Counted from the first letter of the stretch, positions 17,521 through 27,016 are shown. The stretch is 64,000 nucleotides of DNA from Sphingomonadaceae bacterium (GCA_024236155.1 JACKLA010000001.1:1316367-1380366); one strand, 5' to 3'. Translations and numbers: made by a program. Notes: generated by a model from the sequence alone, not told the origin.

Positions 17521-18021
17521 TCAGAGCCTGCCGAACTGTCCCTCGAAACCGGCCATATCGTCAGCGGCGAGATACTTCGCTTGAGCGACCCAGTTGTCGC
17601 GCTCGATGCGCCCCTCGAACCGTCCGAGCTTGCTGTCGATTTCGGCAATGTCATCGCTGGTCCAGGCAGCGATCTGTTCGAAACGGGTCACGCCGAGCGT
17701 CGCCAGCAGGTCGCGCAGCTTGGGGCCGAGACCCTTGATGCGGGTCAAGTCATCCGTGCTACCGGGAGCCGGTGGAGCGGTGGGCGTCACAACTGGCTCC
17801 GCAATGGGTTCGACTTTGGACACAGGCACGGTCGCCGCCGGTGCGGCATCGATCAGCGCCTGGTTGCGCCCGGCCGGGCCCTTGCCATCGTCGAGCACAT
17901 CGGTGGTGTCGGTTTCTACCCGCGTCTTGCGCGTGGCGACGAAAATGTACCAGGCAACCGCTATGCCGATCAGCAGTGCGACTACGATGATCGGCCAATA
18001 GGCTTGCAGCATTTCGCTCAT
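17521..18021 (-). CDS. Membrane-anchored protein with C-terminal helix-hairpin-helix-like domain
   Basis: A 166-residue protein. Residues 9-30 form one transmembrane helix, followed by a Pro/Ala-rich linker and a C-terminal domain starting LTRIKGLGPKLRDLLATLGV, which resembles a helix-hairpin-helix fold, then FEQIAAWTSDDIAEID. Similar C-terminal segments occur in proteins once named after NADH dehydrogenase subunits in alphaproteobacteria, but no function is established. Its start overlaps the stop of the 38-residue membrane protein by 4 bases, so it is the third gene of the OmpA operon. Confidence 0.75.
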   Translation of the reverse strand: MSEMLQAYWPIIVVALLIGIAVAWYIFVATRKTRVETDTTDVLDDGKGPAGRNQALIDAAPAATVPVSKVEPIAEPVVTPTAPPAPGSTDDLTRIKGLGPKLRDLLATLGVTRFEQIAAWTSDDIAEIDSKLGRFEGRIERDNWVAQAKYLAADDMAGFEGQFGRL

Positions 18022-18134
18022 GACTTGTTCTCTCCTTCGGAACGGGGCGAGCGGCCCCAGATCGCCCAGCCGAGCGCCAGCCCGATAGTATAGGCGAGCA
18101 GGGCGAGGGCGACGACTTCATAGGCTATCGGCAT
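18018..18134 (-). CDS. Small membrane protein, 38 residues
   Basis: A short frame MPIAYEVVALALLAYTIGLA... with one predicted transmembrane helix (about residues 6-26) and a basic C-terminus. It begins one base after the stop of the OmpA gene and its stop overlaps the start of the next gene by 4 bases, spacing that supports translation. I know no named family. It may be a small partner of the OmpA-like or the HHH-containing protein. Confidence 0.65.
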   Translation of the reverse strand: MPIAYEVVALALLAYTIGLALGWAIWGRSPRSEGENKS

Positions 18135-18135
18135 G

Positions 18136-18879
18136 TCAGCGTGCGCCCGGTGTATCGACTGGTGTCGGGGTGAGCGGGACGGTCGAGATGACCGAGAATT
18201 CGATGCGCCGGTTGGCCGGATCGGTGGGGGCCAGCCCTTCGACCGGCTTGCTCGATCCGAAGCCGCGGGCGCGCAGGCCATCGCGCGGTATGCCGCGTGC
18301 AATCAGCGCCTCGCGAACGGCGCGCGCGCGCTCGAGCGAGAGGGCGAGATTGCCCGGCTCCGGCCCCGAGCTGTCGGTATGGCCGGTGACCGCGATGATG
18401 CTGCCAAGGCACGGGCGCAGCGCAGCGGCGACCTCATCGATCAGCTCGCTGCTTGCTGCTTCGATCGATGCCGAGGATTCCTCGAAACGGATAGTGCGCG
18501 CGCGCAGCAGCGCCTCGACCTCGTCCTGGCAATGAGTCGGGGCGAGGGCAGGCTCGTCGCCTTTGGCCTGCAAGCTGCCGTCGATCCAGTAGACGCCGCC
18601 GACACCACGGATGGCGGCCACCTTGCGGGCAGCCATGGCGCGGGTGGCTTCGTCGAGGCTCTCCCCGCCGCTCAGGATTGCATGGCGGGTCGGCATGTCG
18701 CCATCCGACAGGCCGAAATCGGCTTTCACCTGTGCGGCATCGGTCTTCTCAAGTGCCTGCCCTGCCTGCGCAGCAAGGCCTTGTGCGAGCACATCGTCAC
18801 CGGCCTGGCCGACAAGCAGGCCGCCTGTCGCGCAGATCAGCGCGCCGGCAATGACAACTACAGAGGGGCGAAGCGGCAT
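18136..18879 (-). CDS. OmpA-family protein
   Basis: A 247-residue protein with an N-terminal hydrophobic segment (signal or anchor) and a C-terminal OmpA-like peptidoglycan-binding domain: VTGHTDSSGPEPGNLALSLE, RARAVREALIARGI and NRRIEFSV. The middle has a repeat-like BON-type flavour (FGLSDGDMPTRHAILSGG). It probably ties the envelope to peptidoglycan through diaminopimelate. It is first in a three-gene operon with two small membrane-associated proteins. Confidence 0.85.
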   Translation of the reverse strand: MPLRPSVVVIAGALICATGGLLVGQAGDDVLAQGLAAQAGQALEKTDAAQVKADFGLSDGDMPTRHAILSGGESLDEATRAMAARKVAAIRGVGGVYWIDGSLQAKGDEPALAPTHCQDEVEALLRARTIRFEESSASIEAASSELIDEVAAALRPCLGSIIAVTGHTDSSGPEPGNLALSLERARAVREALIARGIPRDGLRARGFGSSKPVEGLAPTDPANRRIEFSVISTVPLTPTPVDTPGAR

Positions 18880-18934
18880 GGCATTGCCTTAGCCATGCCT
18901 GCCCGGCTCGCAAAGACCCGACGCGAAGCTTTCG

Positions 18935-20725
18935 TCAGCCGCCGCGCCCGGTTTCGTCCAGCCCCTCGGCCACGCCGACCAGCTTGCGGAATTCCTGACG
19001 ATAGAAATCGCCCTGTCGCCCGGCGAGGTTTTCGATATCGTCAAAGCCGAAATTGCCGAGCAGGTTGTCCGCCCGCAGTTTCTGCCCGAAAGCTGCAACC
19101 GCCACCGCGAAGCCGAAATCACCGCGCGGCGCAGTGGCATTTTCCAGCCGGGAAGTCGGCACTACGGTGGTGATCAGCTTGGATGTATCCTGGTCCGGCA
19201 GCTTGTAGCGCAGCTTGACATAGGCTGCCTCTGCGCTGCGCTCTTTCGCGGTGGCCGAGAGCGGGGTTTCATAGCGCCGCTGCTCAATCCAGCCACTCTT
19301 GCCCGCAGGTACGATCTCGTAGATCGCGGTAACCTGGTGGCCTGCGCCGATATCGCCCGCATCGACCTTGTCATTGTTGAAATCTTCTTCACGCAGCGCG
19401 CGGTTTTCATAGCCGATCAGGCGATACTGGCTGACCACGGCGGGATTGAACTCAACCTGGATCTTCACATCCTTGGCGATGGTGAAGATGGTCGAACCCA
19501 TTTCCTCGCCCAGCACCTTGCGGGCTTCGAGTGCGCTGTCGATATAGGCGTAATTGCCATTACCCTTGTTGGCGAGCTGTTCCATCAGGGCTTCGTTGTA
19601 ATTGCCGGTGCCGAAGCCGAGCGTGGTCAGGGTGATCCCGGTCTGGCGCTTCTTCTCGATCATCTCGACCAGCATGTCGCGGTCCGAAATGCCGACATTG
19701 AAGTCGCCATCGGTGGCGAGGATGACACGGTTGACACCGCCCTCGATCCGGTTTGCCTCGGCAATGCGGTAGGCCAGCTCGATCCCCGCACCGCCCGCAG
19801 TCGATCCGCCCGCGCTCAGCTGGCTGATCGCATTGCGGATTTCGGACGGGTTGCTGGTCGGTTCGAGCACCAGCCCGGCGGCACCGGCATAAACCACGAT
19901 CGAAACCTTGTCCTTGCTCGTCAGCTGGTTGGCGAGGCCGAGCATGGCGGTCTTGACCAGCGGCAGCTTGTCCGGGCTGTTCATCGATCCCGACACGTCG
20001 AGCAGGAAGACAAGATTTGCCGGCGGGCGGCTGTCTTGCGGCAGGTCGTAACCGCGCAGGCCGATCCGCATCAGGCGCGTATCGGCATTCCAGGGGGTAA
20101 CGGCCAGATCGGTCGAGACGCTGAACGGCGTTTCGCGCGTATCGGGCCGGTCATAATCGTAGCGGAAATAATTGATCAGTTCCTCGGTCCGCACGGCAGC
20201 GCGCGGCGGCATCTGGCCTTGCGTGAGGAAACGGCGGGTGTTGGCGTAAGCACCGGTGTCGACATCGACCGAAAAGGTCGAGACGGGCTCGGACGCGGCG
20301 ACTTTGACGGGGGAGACCTCCTCACCGTCATATTGCTCGCGCCCCGGATCGGTCGCGACGATGACGGGGGGGACGTAGTAGCGGTAGCCGGGTTCGACCT
20401 TGCGTCCGGCCTGATCGACTGGCGGAACAACCTGTGGAAGCTCGTTCAAGAGGGTTTCGACGGTTGTCGTACCCGCCAGTTCAACCTCATCCTGCGACAC
20501 GACGGCGATGGGCACGGCAGCGTCATAACTACCTCTTGCGACACGAGAACCTGTCACCACCACCCGTTCAGGCGGAGCTGGGACGGGGCTGGGCCTTGCC
20601 ACCTCTTCGCGGTCAACCGGTTTCACCTCGGTCGTGCCCACCGCAACTTCGTCAGTGCGGTTCGTCGCGCAGCCTGCAACCAGTGCCACCATCGATACGG
20701 CGAAGAAAAGACGTCCCACCTGCAT
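18935..20725 (-). CDS. VWA-domain (YfbK-like) lipoprotein with a TonB-plug-like segment
   Basis: A 596-residue protein. The lipobox VAGC gives lipidated Cys19. Residues about 54-100 (ERVVVTGSRVARGSYDAAVP, then VVSQDEVELAGTTTVETLL) look like the start of a TonB-dependent receptor plug. A von Willebrand A domain follows with MIDAS DVSGS at 243-247, and then the C-terminal domain typical of YfbK-type proteins. The VWA part probably mediates metal-dependent protein contacts at the envelope. GGGAG precedes the ATG. The plug-like insertion is unusual for a non-receptor. Confidence 0.85.
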   Translation of the reverse strand: MQVGRLFFAVSMVALVAGCATNRTDEVAVGTTEVKPVDREEVARPSPVPAPPERVVVTGSRVARGSYDAAVPIAVVSQDEVELAGTTTVETLLNELPQVVPPVDQAGRKVEPGYRYYVPPVIVATDPGREQYDGEEVSPVKVAASEPVSTFSVDVDTGAYANTRRFLTQGQMPPRAAVRTEELINYFRYDYDRPDTRETPFSVSTDLAVTPWNADTRLMRIGLRGYDLPQDSRPPANLVFLLDVSGSMNSPDKLPLVKTAMLGLANQLTSKDKVSIVVYAGAAGLVLEPTSNPSEIRNAISQLSAGGSTAGGAGIELAYRIAEANRIEGGVNRVILATDGDFNVGISDRDMLVEMIEKKRQTGITLTTLGFGTGNYNEALMEQLANKGNGNYAYIDSALEARKVLGEEMGSTIFTIAKDVKIQVEFNPAVVSQYRLIGYENRALREEDFNNDKVDAGDIGAGHQVTAIYEIVPAGKSGWIEQRRYETPLSATAKERSAEAAYVKLRYKLPDQDTSKLITTVVPTSRLENATAPRGDFGFAVAVAAFGQKLRADNLLGNFGFDDIENLAGRQGDFYRQEFRKLVGVAEGLDETGRGG

Positions 20726-20854
20726 GTCATCACTCCCTTTTCAGTCCGCCATGTAACATCGTCTCATGGACTGAATGGCGACTGAACGTTTTGCAGGAGC
20801 GACGAAATGCCATGCACATGGCGTGTCGATCGCGACGACAATGCAGCGCTGCGG

Positions 20855-22354
20855 TCAGGCGTCTTCCGGTTGGGGACCACCGATATTCTTGCGGAACAGG
20901 ACGCGGTCCTCCGGCCCGAAGCCCTTGTGCCAGATGACATAGCCATAGGTGAACAGGATCGCCGGGATACCGATGATCAGCTCGGCCCATTCGGGCAGCT
21001 GAGTCGCGGCGAAACCGACGACGACAGCTGGCGCGGTTGCCCAGACCAGTGCCCAGCGCCAGTTGCTGACCGGGGCCTTGAGCAGCTTCTTGAGCAGCAG
21101 CGCCTTGATCAGGCTCGAGGTAGCAAGCGCAATCAGAAGGGCCAGCGCTGCGCCCGCCGCCTTGAACGGCTCGCCATAGCCCAATTTCTCGGCCAGCATG
21201 ATCAGCCCCACGGTCAGCACTGCCTGCAGGGCAAGGATACCAACCGAAATCGCCAGGTTCCGCTTGCGTGCGATATAGACCAGCACACTTTCGGACACGA
21301 CTGCCATTGCTGCGGCAACTTCGGCAGCAAGCAGGAAGGCCAGTGCCCCCGTGCCGCCGACATAGTCCGGCCCCCACAGGCCCATAACCGCTTCACCCGG
21401 CACGCCCAGCGCAAGCGCAATCGCTGCCTGCACCGCAATGATCCAGAACCCGACCTGCCGGACTTGCGCGGCAATCGCAGAGAGGTTGCCTTCCTTCAGG
21501 TTGCGGGTGATGACCGGACTCAGGATCGGCTCGAAACTGGTCTTGAGTTTCTGCGGCAGCGTCGCGAATTGTTGCGCGACGTAGTAGATGCCGACAGCCG
21601 ATGGCGCAGCGAAGAAGCCGAGGATGAAGATGTCGAGCAGGCGTGTCCCGCGCTCGATCGCATCGGCGCCGACCAGCGGCAGTGCACCGCTGGTCATTTT
21701 CACCATGGCCCTGGGGTTGGGGCGCCACCCTTGCGGCAGGCCGTAAGTGCGCAGGAATGGCCACGCAGCCGTCAGCAGCGCAGCGAAGATCGATGCAATA
21801 TAGGCCAGCGCGAGGCCCGCTTCCTGCGTCGCCGGAATATAGAAGAACACGCCTGCCATGATCGATATCGTCCACGGCTCGACGACGGCGCGCGCGCGCA
21901 CCGTGGTGGCAATGTCATATTTGTAGGCCTGCGCTGCGAGCAATATCTCGGTCAGCGCAAACGCCGGAATGGTAACCACCAGCCACAGGTCATAGGGGCT
22001 GTTGGTCCCGTTGGGGAACATCGGTTCGGGAAAGATCCAGAGGACCAGCGCCGCTGCGCTGCCAAGCAGCAGGGCGACGAACAAGCCGTCGAACACCAGG
22101 TTGACTGCCGGTTCGTCGCTTTCGGTCAGGCGCTGCGCCAGCCCGCGCTTTTCGCCCAGCGAGCAGACCAGCGCGAGGATTTCGATCATCACGAAGGCCG
22201 AAGCGAAGCGTCCAAGCGATTCCGATCCGTAGAGCCGGGTGGCGATCAGCAGGAAGGGTATGCGCGCCGCCAGCCGCAGGACGAAACCGAACACATTGGT
22301 CCGCCCGCCCTTGGCCAGTGCGGCCATATCACCTTGTTGGGTGCCGTCGCTCAC
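20855..22354 (-). CDS. Polysaccharide flippase (Wzx/MATE-like, MOP superfamily)
   Basis: A 499-residue integral membrane protein with about 12-14 hydrophobic helices. The N-terminus GGRTNVFGFVLRLAARIPFL and the helix pattern fit the polysaccharide transporter branch of the MOP flippases, which move lipid-linked oligosaccharides across the inner membrane. It is last of the tsaD-gpsA-flippase run, with 10-base gaps. No glycosyltransferase cluster lies next to it, so its substrate is unclear. Confidence 0.8.
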   Translation of the reverse strand: MSDGTQQGDMAALAKGGRTNVFGFVLRLAARIPFLLIATRLYGSESLGRFASAFVMIEILALVCSLGEKRGLAQRLTESDEPAVNLVFDGLFVALLLGSAAALVLWIFPEPMFPNGTNSPYDLWLVVTIPAFALTEILLAAQAYKYDIATTVRARAVVEPWTISIMAGVFFYIPATQEAGLALAYIASIFAALLTAAWPFLRTYGLPQGWRPNPRAMVKMTSGALPLVGADAIERGTRLLDIFILGFFAAPSAVGIYYVAQQFATLPQKLKTSFEPILSPVITRNLKEGNLSAIAAQVRQVGFWIIAVQAAIALALGVPGEAVMGLWGPDYVGGTGALAFLLAAEVAAAMAVVSESVLVYIARKRNLAISVGILALQAVLTVGLIMLAEKLGYGEPFKAAGAALALLIALATSSLIKALLLKKLLKAPVSNWRWALVWATAPAVVVGFAATQLPEWAELIIGIPAILFTYGYVIWHKGFGPEDRVLFRKNIGGPQPEDA

Positions 22355-22364
22355 GCGCTTTGCC

Positions 22365-23342
22365 CTACTCGGCCTTCAGCGGGCGGGCGAGCAGCTGCGC
22401 CACGACCGATTTTGCATCGGCACCTTCGAGCAGCGCATTGACCGCTTCGACGATGGGCATCGCCACCCCTCGCTTGCGCGCCAGTTCGCGCAGCACGGGC
22501 GCGGTATGCGCACCTTCGGCAACCGTGCGGCGGTCGGCCATCAGTTCGCTCGCCGATTTCCCTTCGCCCAGCGCCTTGCCGAGCGAGAAATTGCGGCTCG
22601 AGGTGGACGAGCAGGTCAGCACAAGATCGCCAAGCCCCGACAGTCCGGCAAGCGTTTCGCGCTGTGCGCCCAGCGCATCGCCGAGCCGCTGCATCTCCGC
22701 ATAGCCGCGCGCGATCAGCGCCGCGCGTGCGTTCTGGCCGAGGCCTAGCCCGTCGACCACGCCGCATGCGATAGCCAGCACATTCTTGACCGCGCCGCCG
22801 ACTTCCGCACCGATGACATCATCCGAATAATAGGGGCGGAACTGCGGGCGGGCGATGACTGGCGAAAGCCTGTCCCACTGCGCTTCCCCGCCGCTGCAGG
22901 CGAGCGTGACGGCGGTGGGCATTCCTGCCGCGACCTCATGGGCGAATGTGGGGCCGGAAAGGATGGCGATTGCACTCTCCCCGGCAAATTCGGCGGCGAC
23001 TTCGTTCATCGTTCGCCCGGTGCCCGCCTCGATCCCCTTGCTGCACAGCACGAGATCGGACGGTGCAGCGGCAAGTTGCCCGATGATGGATGCGAGATGC
23101 TGTGCGGGGGTGACTGCCAGCAGGGTGTCGCAAGCCGCGAGATCGGCGAGATCGCCTGTAGCGCGGATATTCGGTGCGAGCGCAGCAGAGGGCAGGTAGG
23201 GCGTGTTGCGGTGGCTCGTATTGATCTCGTCCACGACATCGCTTTCGAGTGCCCACAACAGCACTTCGCGCCCGTCACTGGCGAGCATTTGCGCAAGGGC
23301 TGTGCCCCATGCGCCCGCGCCGATCACCCCAACTGCGCTCAT
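22365..23342 (-). CDS. gpsA: NAD(P)H-dependent glycerol-3-phosphate dehydrogenase
   Basis: A 325-residue enzyme with N-terminal nucleotide loop GAGAWGTALAQ and the conserved blocks LSGPTFAHEVAAGMPTA, GAVKNVLAIACGVVDGL and LSGLGDLVLTC. It reduces dihydroxyacetone phosphate to sn-glycerol 3-phosphate for phospholipid synthesis. It lies 10 bases after tsaD and 10 bases before the flippase gene. Length is normal. Confidence 0.95.
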   Translation of the reverse strand: MSAVGVIGAGAWGTALAQMLASDGREVLLWALESDVVDEINTSHRNTPYLPSAALAPNIRATGDLADLAACDTLLAVTPAQHLASIIGQLAAAPSDLVLCSKGIEAGTGRTMNEVAAEFAGESAIAILSGPTFAHEVAAGMPTAVTLACSGGEAQWDRLSPVIARPQFRPYYSDDVIGAEVGGAVKNVLAIACGVVDGLGLGQNARAALIARGYAEMQRLGDALGAQRETLAGLSGLGDLVLTCSSTSSRNFSLGKALGEGKSASELMADRRTVAEGAHTAPVLRELARKRGVAMPIVEAVNALLEGADAKSVVAQLLARPLKAE

Positions 23343-23352
23343 GCCGGTTCTC

Positions 23353-24387
23353 TCATGCCTTGTAGCCTGCGCCGCGTACCGGCTCGGCCTCGGGGTCGAG
23401 CGGCCAGCGCGGCCTTGCAGCGATATCGAGCGGGTCGGACTGACCCGAAGCCAGCCGCTCCGCCCCGGCCCACGCGATCATCGCGGCATTGTCGGTGCAC
23501 AGTGCCAGCGGCGGGGCGACGAAACGCATGGCGCGTTCGCCAGCGAGTGTTTCCAATGCGCCGCGCACGGCCTGATTGGCTGCGACGCCACCGGCAACCA
23601 CGAGGGCAGGGACATCATCCATCGTATCAAACGCGATCGAAAGCCGGTCGAGCAGGCAATCGACCGCCGCCTGCTGGAAGCTTGCGGCAATATCGGCGTC
23701 GGAATGCTGGCCGCTTTCCTTGGCACGCAGAACGGCACTCTTGAGCCCTGCGAAGGAGAAATGCGGTTCGCCGCTGCCGACCAGCGGTCGGGGCAGGGGC
23801 ACTGCCTGCGGATTGCCCTCACGCGCCAGCTTTTCGACTGCCGGACCGCCGGGATAGCCGAGGCCGAGGATCTTGGCTGTCTTGTCGAAAGCCTCCCCCA
23901 GCGCGTCATCGATTGTGGTGGCAAGGCGGCGGTACTTGCCGACGCCATCGACGCGCAGGATCTGGCAATGCCCGCCCGAGACCAGCAGCAGCGCGTAGGG
24001 AAATTCGAGTTCGGCATCCGCCAAACGGGGGGATAATGCATGGCCTTCAAGGTGGTTTATCGCGATCAGCGGAACCTCGCTCGCCATCGCCAGTGCCTTG
24101 GCGCTGACCAGCCCGACCATCACGCCGCCGATCAGGCCGGGGCCTGCAGTCGCAGCAATCGCATCAAGGTCAGACAGCTCCAGCCCGGCGTCGTCCATCA
24201 CGGCGGCGATCATCGGGGCAAGCTTTTCGGCATGGGCGCGCGCGGCGATCTCCGGCACGACCCCGCCATAGGGCGCGTGCTCTTCATCCTGCGAGGCGAT
24301 CCGCTGCGCTACGATGCGCCTGTCGGTGGTGACGATCGCGGCGGCGGTTTCGTCACAACTCGATTCAATGCCGAGAACGATCCCCAT
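23353..24387 (-). CDS. tsaD: tRNA N6-threonylcarbamoyladenosine synthase subunit TsaD
   Basis: A 344-residue ASKHA-fold protein starting MGIVLGIESSCDETA. INHLEGH places metal ligands His112 and His116, and SGGHCQILRVDGVGKY is the nucleotide block. With TsaB and TsaE it transfers threonylcarbamoyl to A37 of ANN-decoding tRNAs. The ATG at 24387 is chosen over an in-frame start 21 bases upstream because homology begins there. It is divergent from hemC with only 43 bases between the starts, as in many alphaproteobacteria. Confidence 0.96.
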   Translation of the reverse strand: MGIVLGIESSCDETAAAIVTTDRRIVAQRIASQDEEHAPYGGVVPEIAARAHAEKLAPMIAAVMDDAGLELSDLDAIAATAGPGLIGGVMVGLVSAKALAMASEVPLIAINHLEGHALSPRLADAELEFPYALLLVSGGHCQILRVDGVGKYRRLATTIDDALGEAFDKTAKILGLGYPGGPAVEKLAREGNPQAVPLPRPLVGSGEPHFSFAGLKSAVLRAKESGQHSDADIAASFQQAAVDCLLDRLSIAFDTMDDVPALVVAGGVAANQAVRGALETLAGERAMRFVAPPLALCTDNAAMIAWAGAERLASGQSDPLDIAARPRWPLDPEAEPVRGAGYKA

Positions 24388-24430
24388 GGCGCTTTCCCTT
24401 AGCGACATGGGCGGTTAGGGCAAGCAAAGC

Positions 24431-25375
24431 ATGACAAATCCAGCAGACGTAAAACAGGTCAGGTTGAGGCTTGGGACGCGGCAATCCCCGCTCGCAGTCG
24501 CGCAGGCAGAGGAGGCGCGCGCGCGGCTGTGCGCTGCGCATGGCTGGCATCGCGACGAGGTCGAACTGGTGAAGGTTGTCGCCAGCGGTGACAAGATCCA
24601 GGACCGCCCGCTGGCCGAAATCGGCGGCAAGGCGTTGTGGACCAAGGAACTCGACCAGTGGCTGGTCGAAGGCCGGATCGACGCGGCGGTCCATTCGATG
24701 AAAGACGTGGAGACCTTCCGGCCCGATGGTTTTGCTATTGCCGCGATCCTGCCGCGTGCCGACAGGCGCGATGTGCTGGTGGGGGCAGAGAGTGTCGCCG
24801 CGATCCCGCAAGGGGCGACGGTTGGCACCAGCGCACCGCGAAGGGCAGCCCAGATGCTCAACCAGCGGCCCGACCTCAAGGTTGTGACCTTCCGCGGCAA
24901 TGTGGCGACGCGGCTCGGCAAGCTTGAGGCGGGTGAGGCAGACGTGACCTTGCTCGCAGCAGCGGGGCTGGAGCGGCTGGGCGAAAGCGGCATCGGGACA
25001 CCGCTCGAGGTTTGTGACTGGCTGCCTGCGCCATCGCAGGGAGCCATCGGGATCGAATGCCTCGAGGCTAACAGTTTGGGTTTCCAGGCCATCGCTGCTC
25101 TGGACGACGAGGCCAGCCGCCGGGAAGTCGAACATGAGCGCGCATTGCTTCGGCACCTGAGGGGGACCTGTCACAGCCCGATCGGCGTGGATTGCCGATC
25201 TGCCGATGGAGCCATGACGATGCGTGCCGCTATCTTCAGCGGCGATGGTTGCGAAATGATCGAGGGTGAGGCGCGTTTCCCGGCCATCGACGAAGGTGGC
25301 GCAGCCGGGCTGGCACAGGATCTCCTGTCGCGCGCGAGCCCGAAGGTAAAAGCCCTGTTCGACGGCGGGGCATGA
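24431..25375 (+). CDS. hemC: Hydroxymethylbilane synthase (porphobilinogen deaminase)
   Basis: A 314-residue enzyme with LRLGTRQSPLAVAQ at the N-terminus, DAAVHSMKDVE, and the dipyrromethane attachment cysteine Cys247 in LRGTCHSPIGV. It joins four porphobilinogens into the linear tetrapyrrole for heme, siroheme and, where present, bacteriochlorophyll. It overlaps hemD by 4 bases. Confidence 0.96.
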   Translation: MTNPADVKQVRLRLGTRQSPLAVAQAEEARARLCAAHGWHRDEVELVKVVASGDKIQDRPLAEIGGKALWTKELDQWLVEGRIDAAVHSMKDVETFRPDGFAIAAILPRADRRDVLVGAESVAAIPQGATVGTSAPRRAAQMLNQRPDLKVVTFRGNVATRLGKLEAGEADVTLLAAAGLERLGESGIGTPLEVCDWLPAPSQGAIGIECLEANSLGFQAIAALDDEASRREVEHERALLRHLRGTCHSPIGVDCRSADGAMTMRAAIFSGDGCEMIEGEARFPAIDEGGAAGLAQDLLSRASPKVKALFDGGA

Positions 25376-26055
25376 CGCGCGTTTTCCTGTTCAGGCCCGA
25401 ACCGGGGTTTTCCGCGACGATGGCCGATGGGCAGGCGCTGGGACTCGCAATGGCGGGGGAACCGCTGTTCGAGGTCGAACCGGTTGCCTGGGAAGTGGCC
25501 GATCCGCTGCCGTTTGACGGGCTGCTGGTCGGCAGCGCCAATGTGTTTCGTCACGGCGGCCCCGGACTTGCACGATTGTCCGGGCTTGCGGTGCTGGCGG
25601 TTGGTGAAGCGACAGCGCGGGCGGCGCGGGAGGCGGGTTTTGCTGTCGCCCGGACCGGGGTCGGCGGGTTACAGAAACTGCTCGATGACATGCCTGCGCA
25701 ATCGATCCACCTGCTCCGACTGGCTGGTGAGGAGCGCGTCGAACTCCACCCCCGGGCCAATCAGCGGATTTCGGAACGGGTGATCTATCGCGTGGTCGAA
25801 AGGCGGTTGTCAGGGGAAACCATCGGAGCATTGCGGGACGGAGGTATTGTCCTCCTCCACTCGGCCAATGCCGGAAAGAGCCTTGCGCGGTGTTGCGACG
25901 AAGAAGGAATCGACCGGCAGCGCCTCAGAATCGCCGCGCTCGCGCCGCGTATTGCGGAGGCAGCGGGTGAGGGGTGGGCGAGCGTCGAGCTTGCCGAAAC
26001 ACCCGAAAACGGCGCATTGCTGGCCTTGGCGCTTTACATGTGCAAGAACGATTAA
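25372..26055 (+). CDS. hemD: Uroporphyrinogen-III synthase
   Basis: A 227-residue protein of the poorly conserved HemD family. It is identified by position right after hemC (4-base overlap), by length, and by blocks such as GLLVGSANVFRHGGPGL, AVGEATARAAREAGF and VLLHSANAGKSL, matching the two Rossmann-like halves. It closes and inverts the D ring of hydroxymethylbilane. Confidence 0.88.
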   Translation: MTRVFLFRPEPGFSATMADGQALGLAMAGEPLFEVEPVAWEVADPLPFDGLLVGSANVFRHGGPGLARLSGLAVLAVGEATARAAREAGFAVARTGVGGLQKLLDDMPAQSIHLLRLAGEERVELHPRANQRISERVIYRVVERRLSGETIGALRDGGIVLLHSANAGKSLARCCDEEGIDRQRLRIAALAPRIAEAAGEGWASVELAETPENGALLALALYMCKND

Positions 26056-26103
26056 GAATTACACCGGTAGACGAATAGCTGCTGGGTCGCAGAACGGATT
26101 GTG

Positions 26104-27009
26104 ATGGATAGTTATAGCGGATCGCGCCGCAAGAGCGGATCGTTTCAGGCGATCATCGGTGTGGCCCTGAGCGCCCTCCTGCTCGCTGGAGTGGTAGCCG
26201 GCTACTTCTGGTGGCGAGGCGATTATACTGCGGGTGATACAGAGGCGGTTGCGGCTGCTACAGGCCCGCAGGGGCCTTCGCTGGGTGCCAAATCGCCGCT
26301 GCCTGATCCGAGCGCAACCGCAACCGAAGCGGCGCAGAACCCGACCCAGGCGGTCGAGAGGGTGGCCGAACAACAGGGCGGAATCGAATCTCGCCTGGCA
26401 GCGGCAGAACAGCGGCTCGCCCGGCTCGATCTCCAGGCGCAGGCGGCATCGGGCAATGCAGGCAGGGCTGAAGGCCTGTTGATCGCTTTTGCTGCGCGCC
26501 GGACGCTCGAACGCGGCGAGCAGCTCGGCTATCTGGGTGACCAGCTCAAACTGCGTTTCGGCATCGCCCAGCCCGGTGCGGTGCGGATCGTGCTCGAAGC
26601 CTCGGAGCGTCCGATCCGGCTCGACCAGCTGATCGCCCGACTCGAAGGACTGGGGCCGACGCTTGTTACGCCCAACGAAGGCCCCTCCTTCTCCCGTTTT
26701 CGCAAGGAACTGGGCGACCTGTTCGTGATCCGCCGCGAAACCACGGCTTCGACCCGCCCTGACCGTGCGCTCTATCGCGCGCGCCTGTCGCTCGAAGCGG
26801 GTCGGGTGGAGAAAGCGATTGAGGAGGTGCAGACGCTGCCCGGTGCAGATGCTGCTGCGGCATGGATCGCCGACGCGCGGCGTTATGCCTCGATCCAGAA
26901 TGCGCTCAACATCCTCGAAACATCGGCGATCGGGGAATCGAGCGGCTTGCGCGACAGCGAAGGCCAGAAGATCGAGCAGCCAAGCCCGGTCGAAAAAACC
27001 ACCGAATAA
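26104..27009 (+). CDS. Mitofilin-like membrane protein downstream of hemD
   Basis: A 301-residue protein with one N-terminal transmembrane helix (about residues 15-39), an Ala/Glu-rich probable coiled-coil (AEQQGGIESRLAAAEQRL) and a helical C-terminal region. This layout after hemC-hemD is common in alphaproteobacteria, where the protein is related to mitochondrial mitofilin/Mic60, involved in shaping inner membranes. The GTG at 26101 directly before the ATG could also be used. No catalytic motif is visible. Confidence 0.75.
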   Translation: MDSYSGSRRKSGSFQAIIGVALSALLLAGVVAGYFWWRGDYTAGDTEAVAAATGPQGPSLGAKSPLPDPSATATEAAQNPTQAVERVAEQQGGIESRLAAAEQRLARLDLQAQAASGNAGRAEGLLIAFAARRTLERGEQLGYLGDQLKLRFGIAQPGAVRIVLEASERPIRLDQLIARLEGLGPTLVTPNEGPSFSRFRKELGDLFVIRRETTASTRPDRALYRARLSLEAGRVEKAIEEVQTLPGADAAAAWIADARRYASIQNALNILETSAIGESSGLRDSEGQKIEQPSPVEKTTE

Positions 27010-27016
27010 CCCGGCT

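Noticed and set aside
20807..22441. 544-residue plus-strand frame opposite the flippase
   Set aside because: Antisense shadow of a GC-rich gene; composition rich in Arg/His/Gln without domains. Likewise 3492-5177, 46523-48538, 51127-53001 and 61939-63294.
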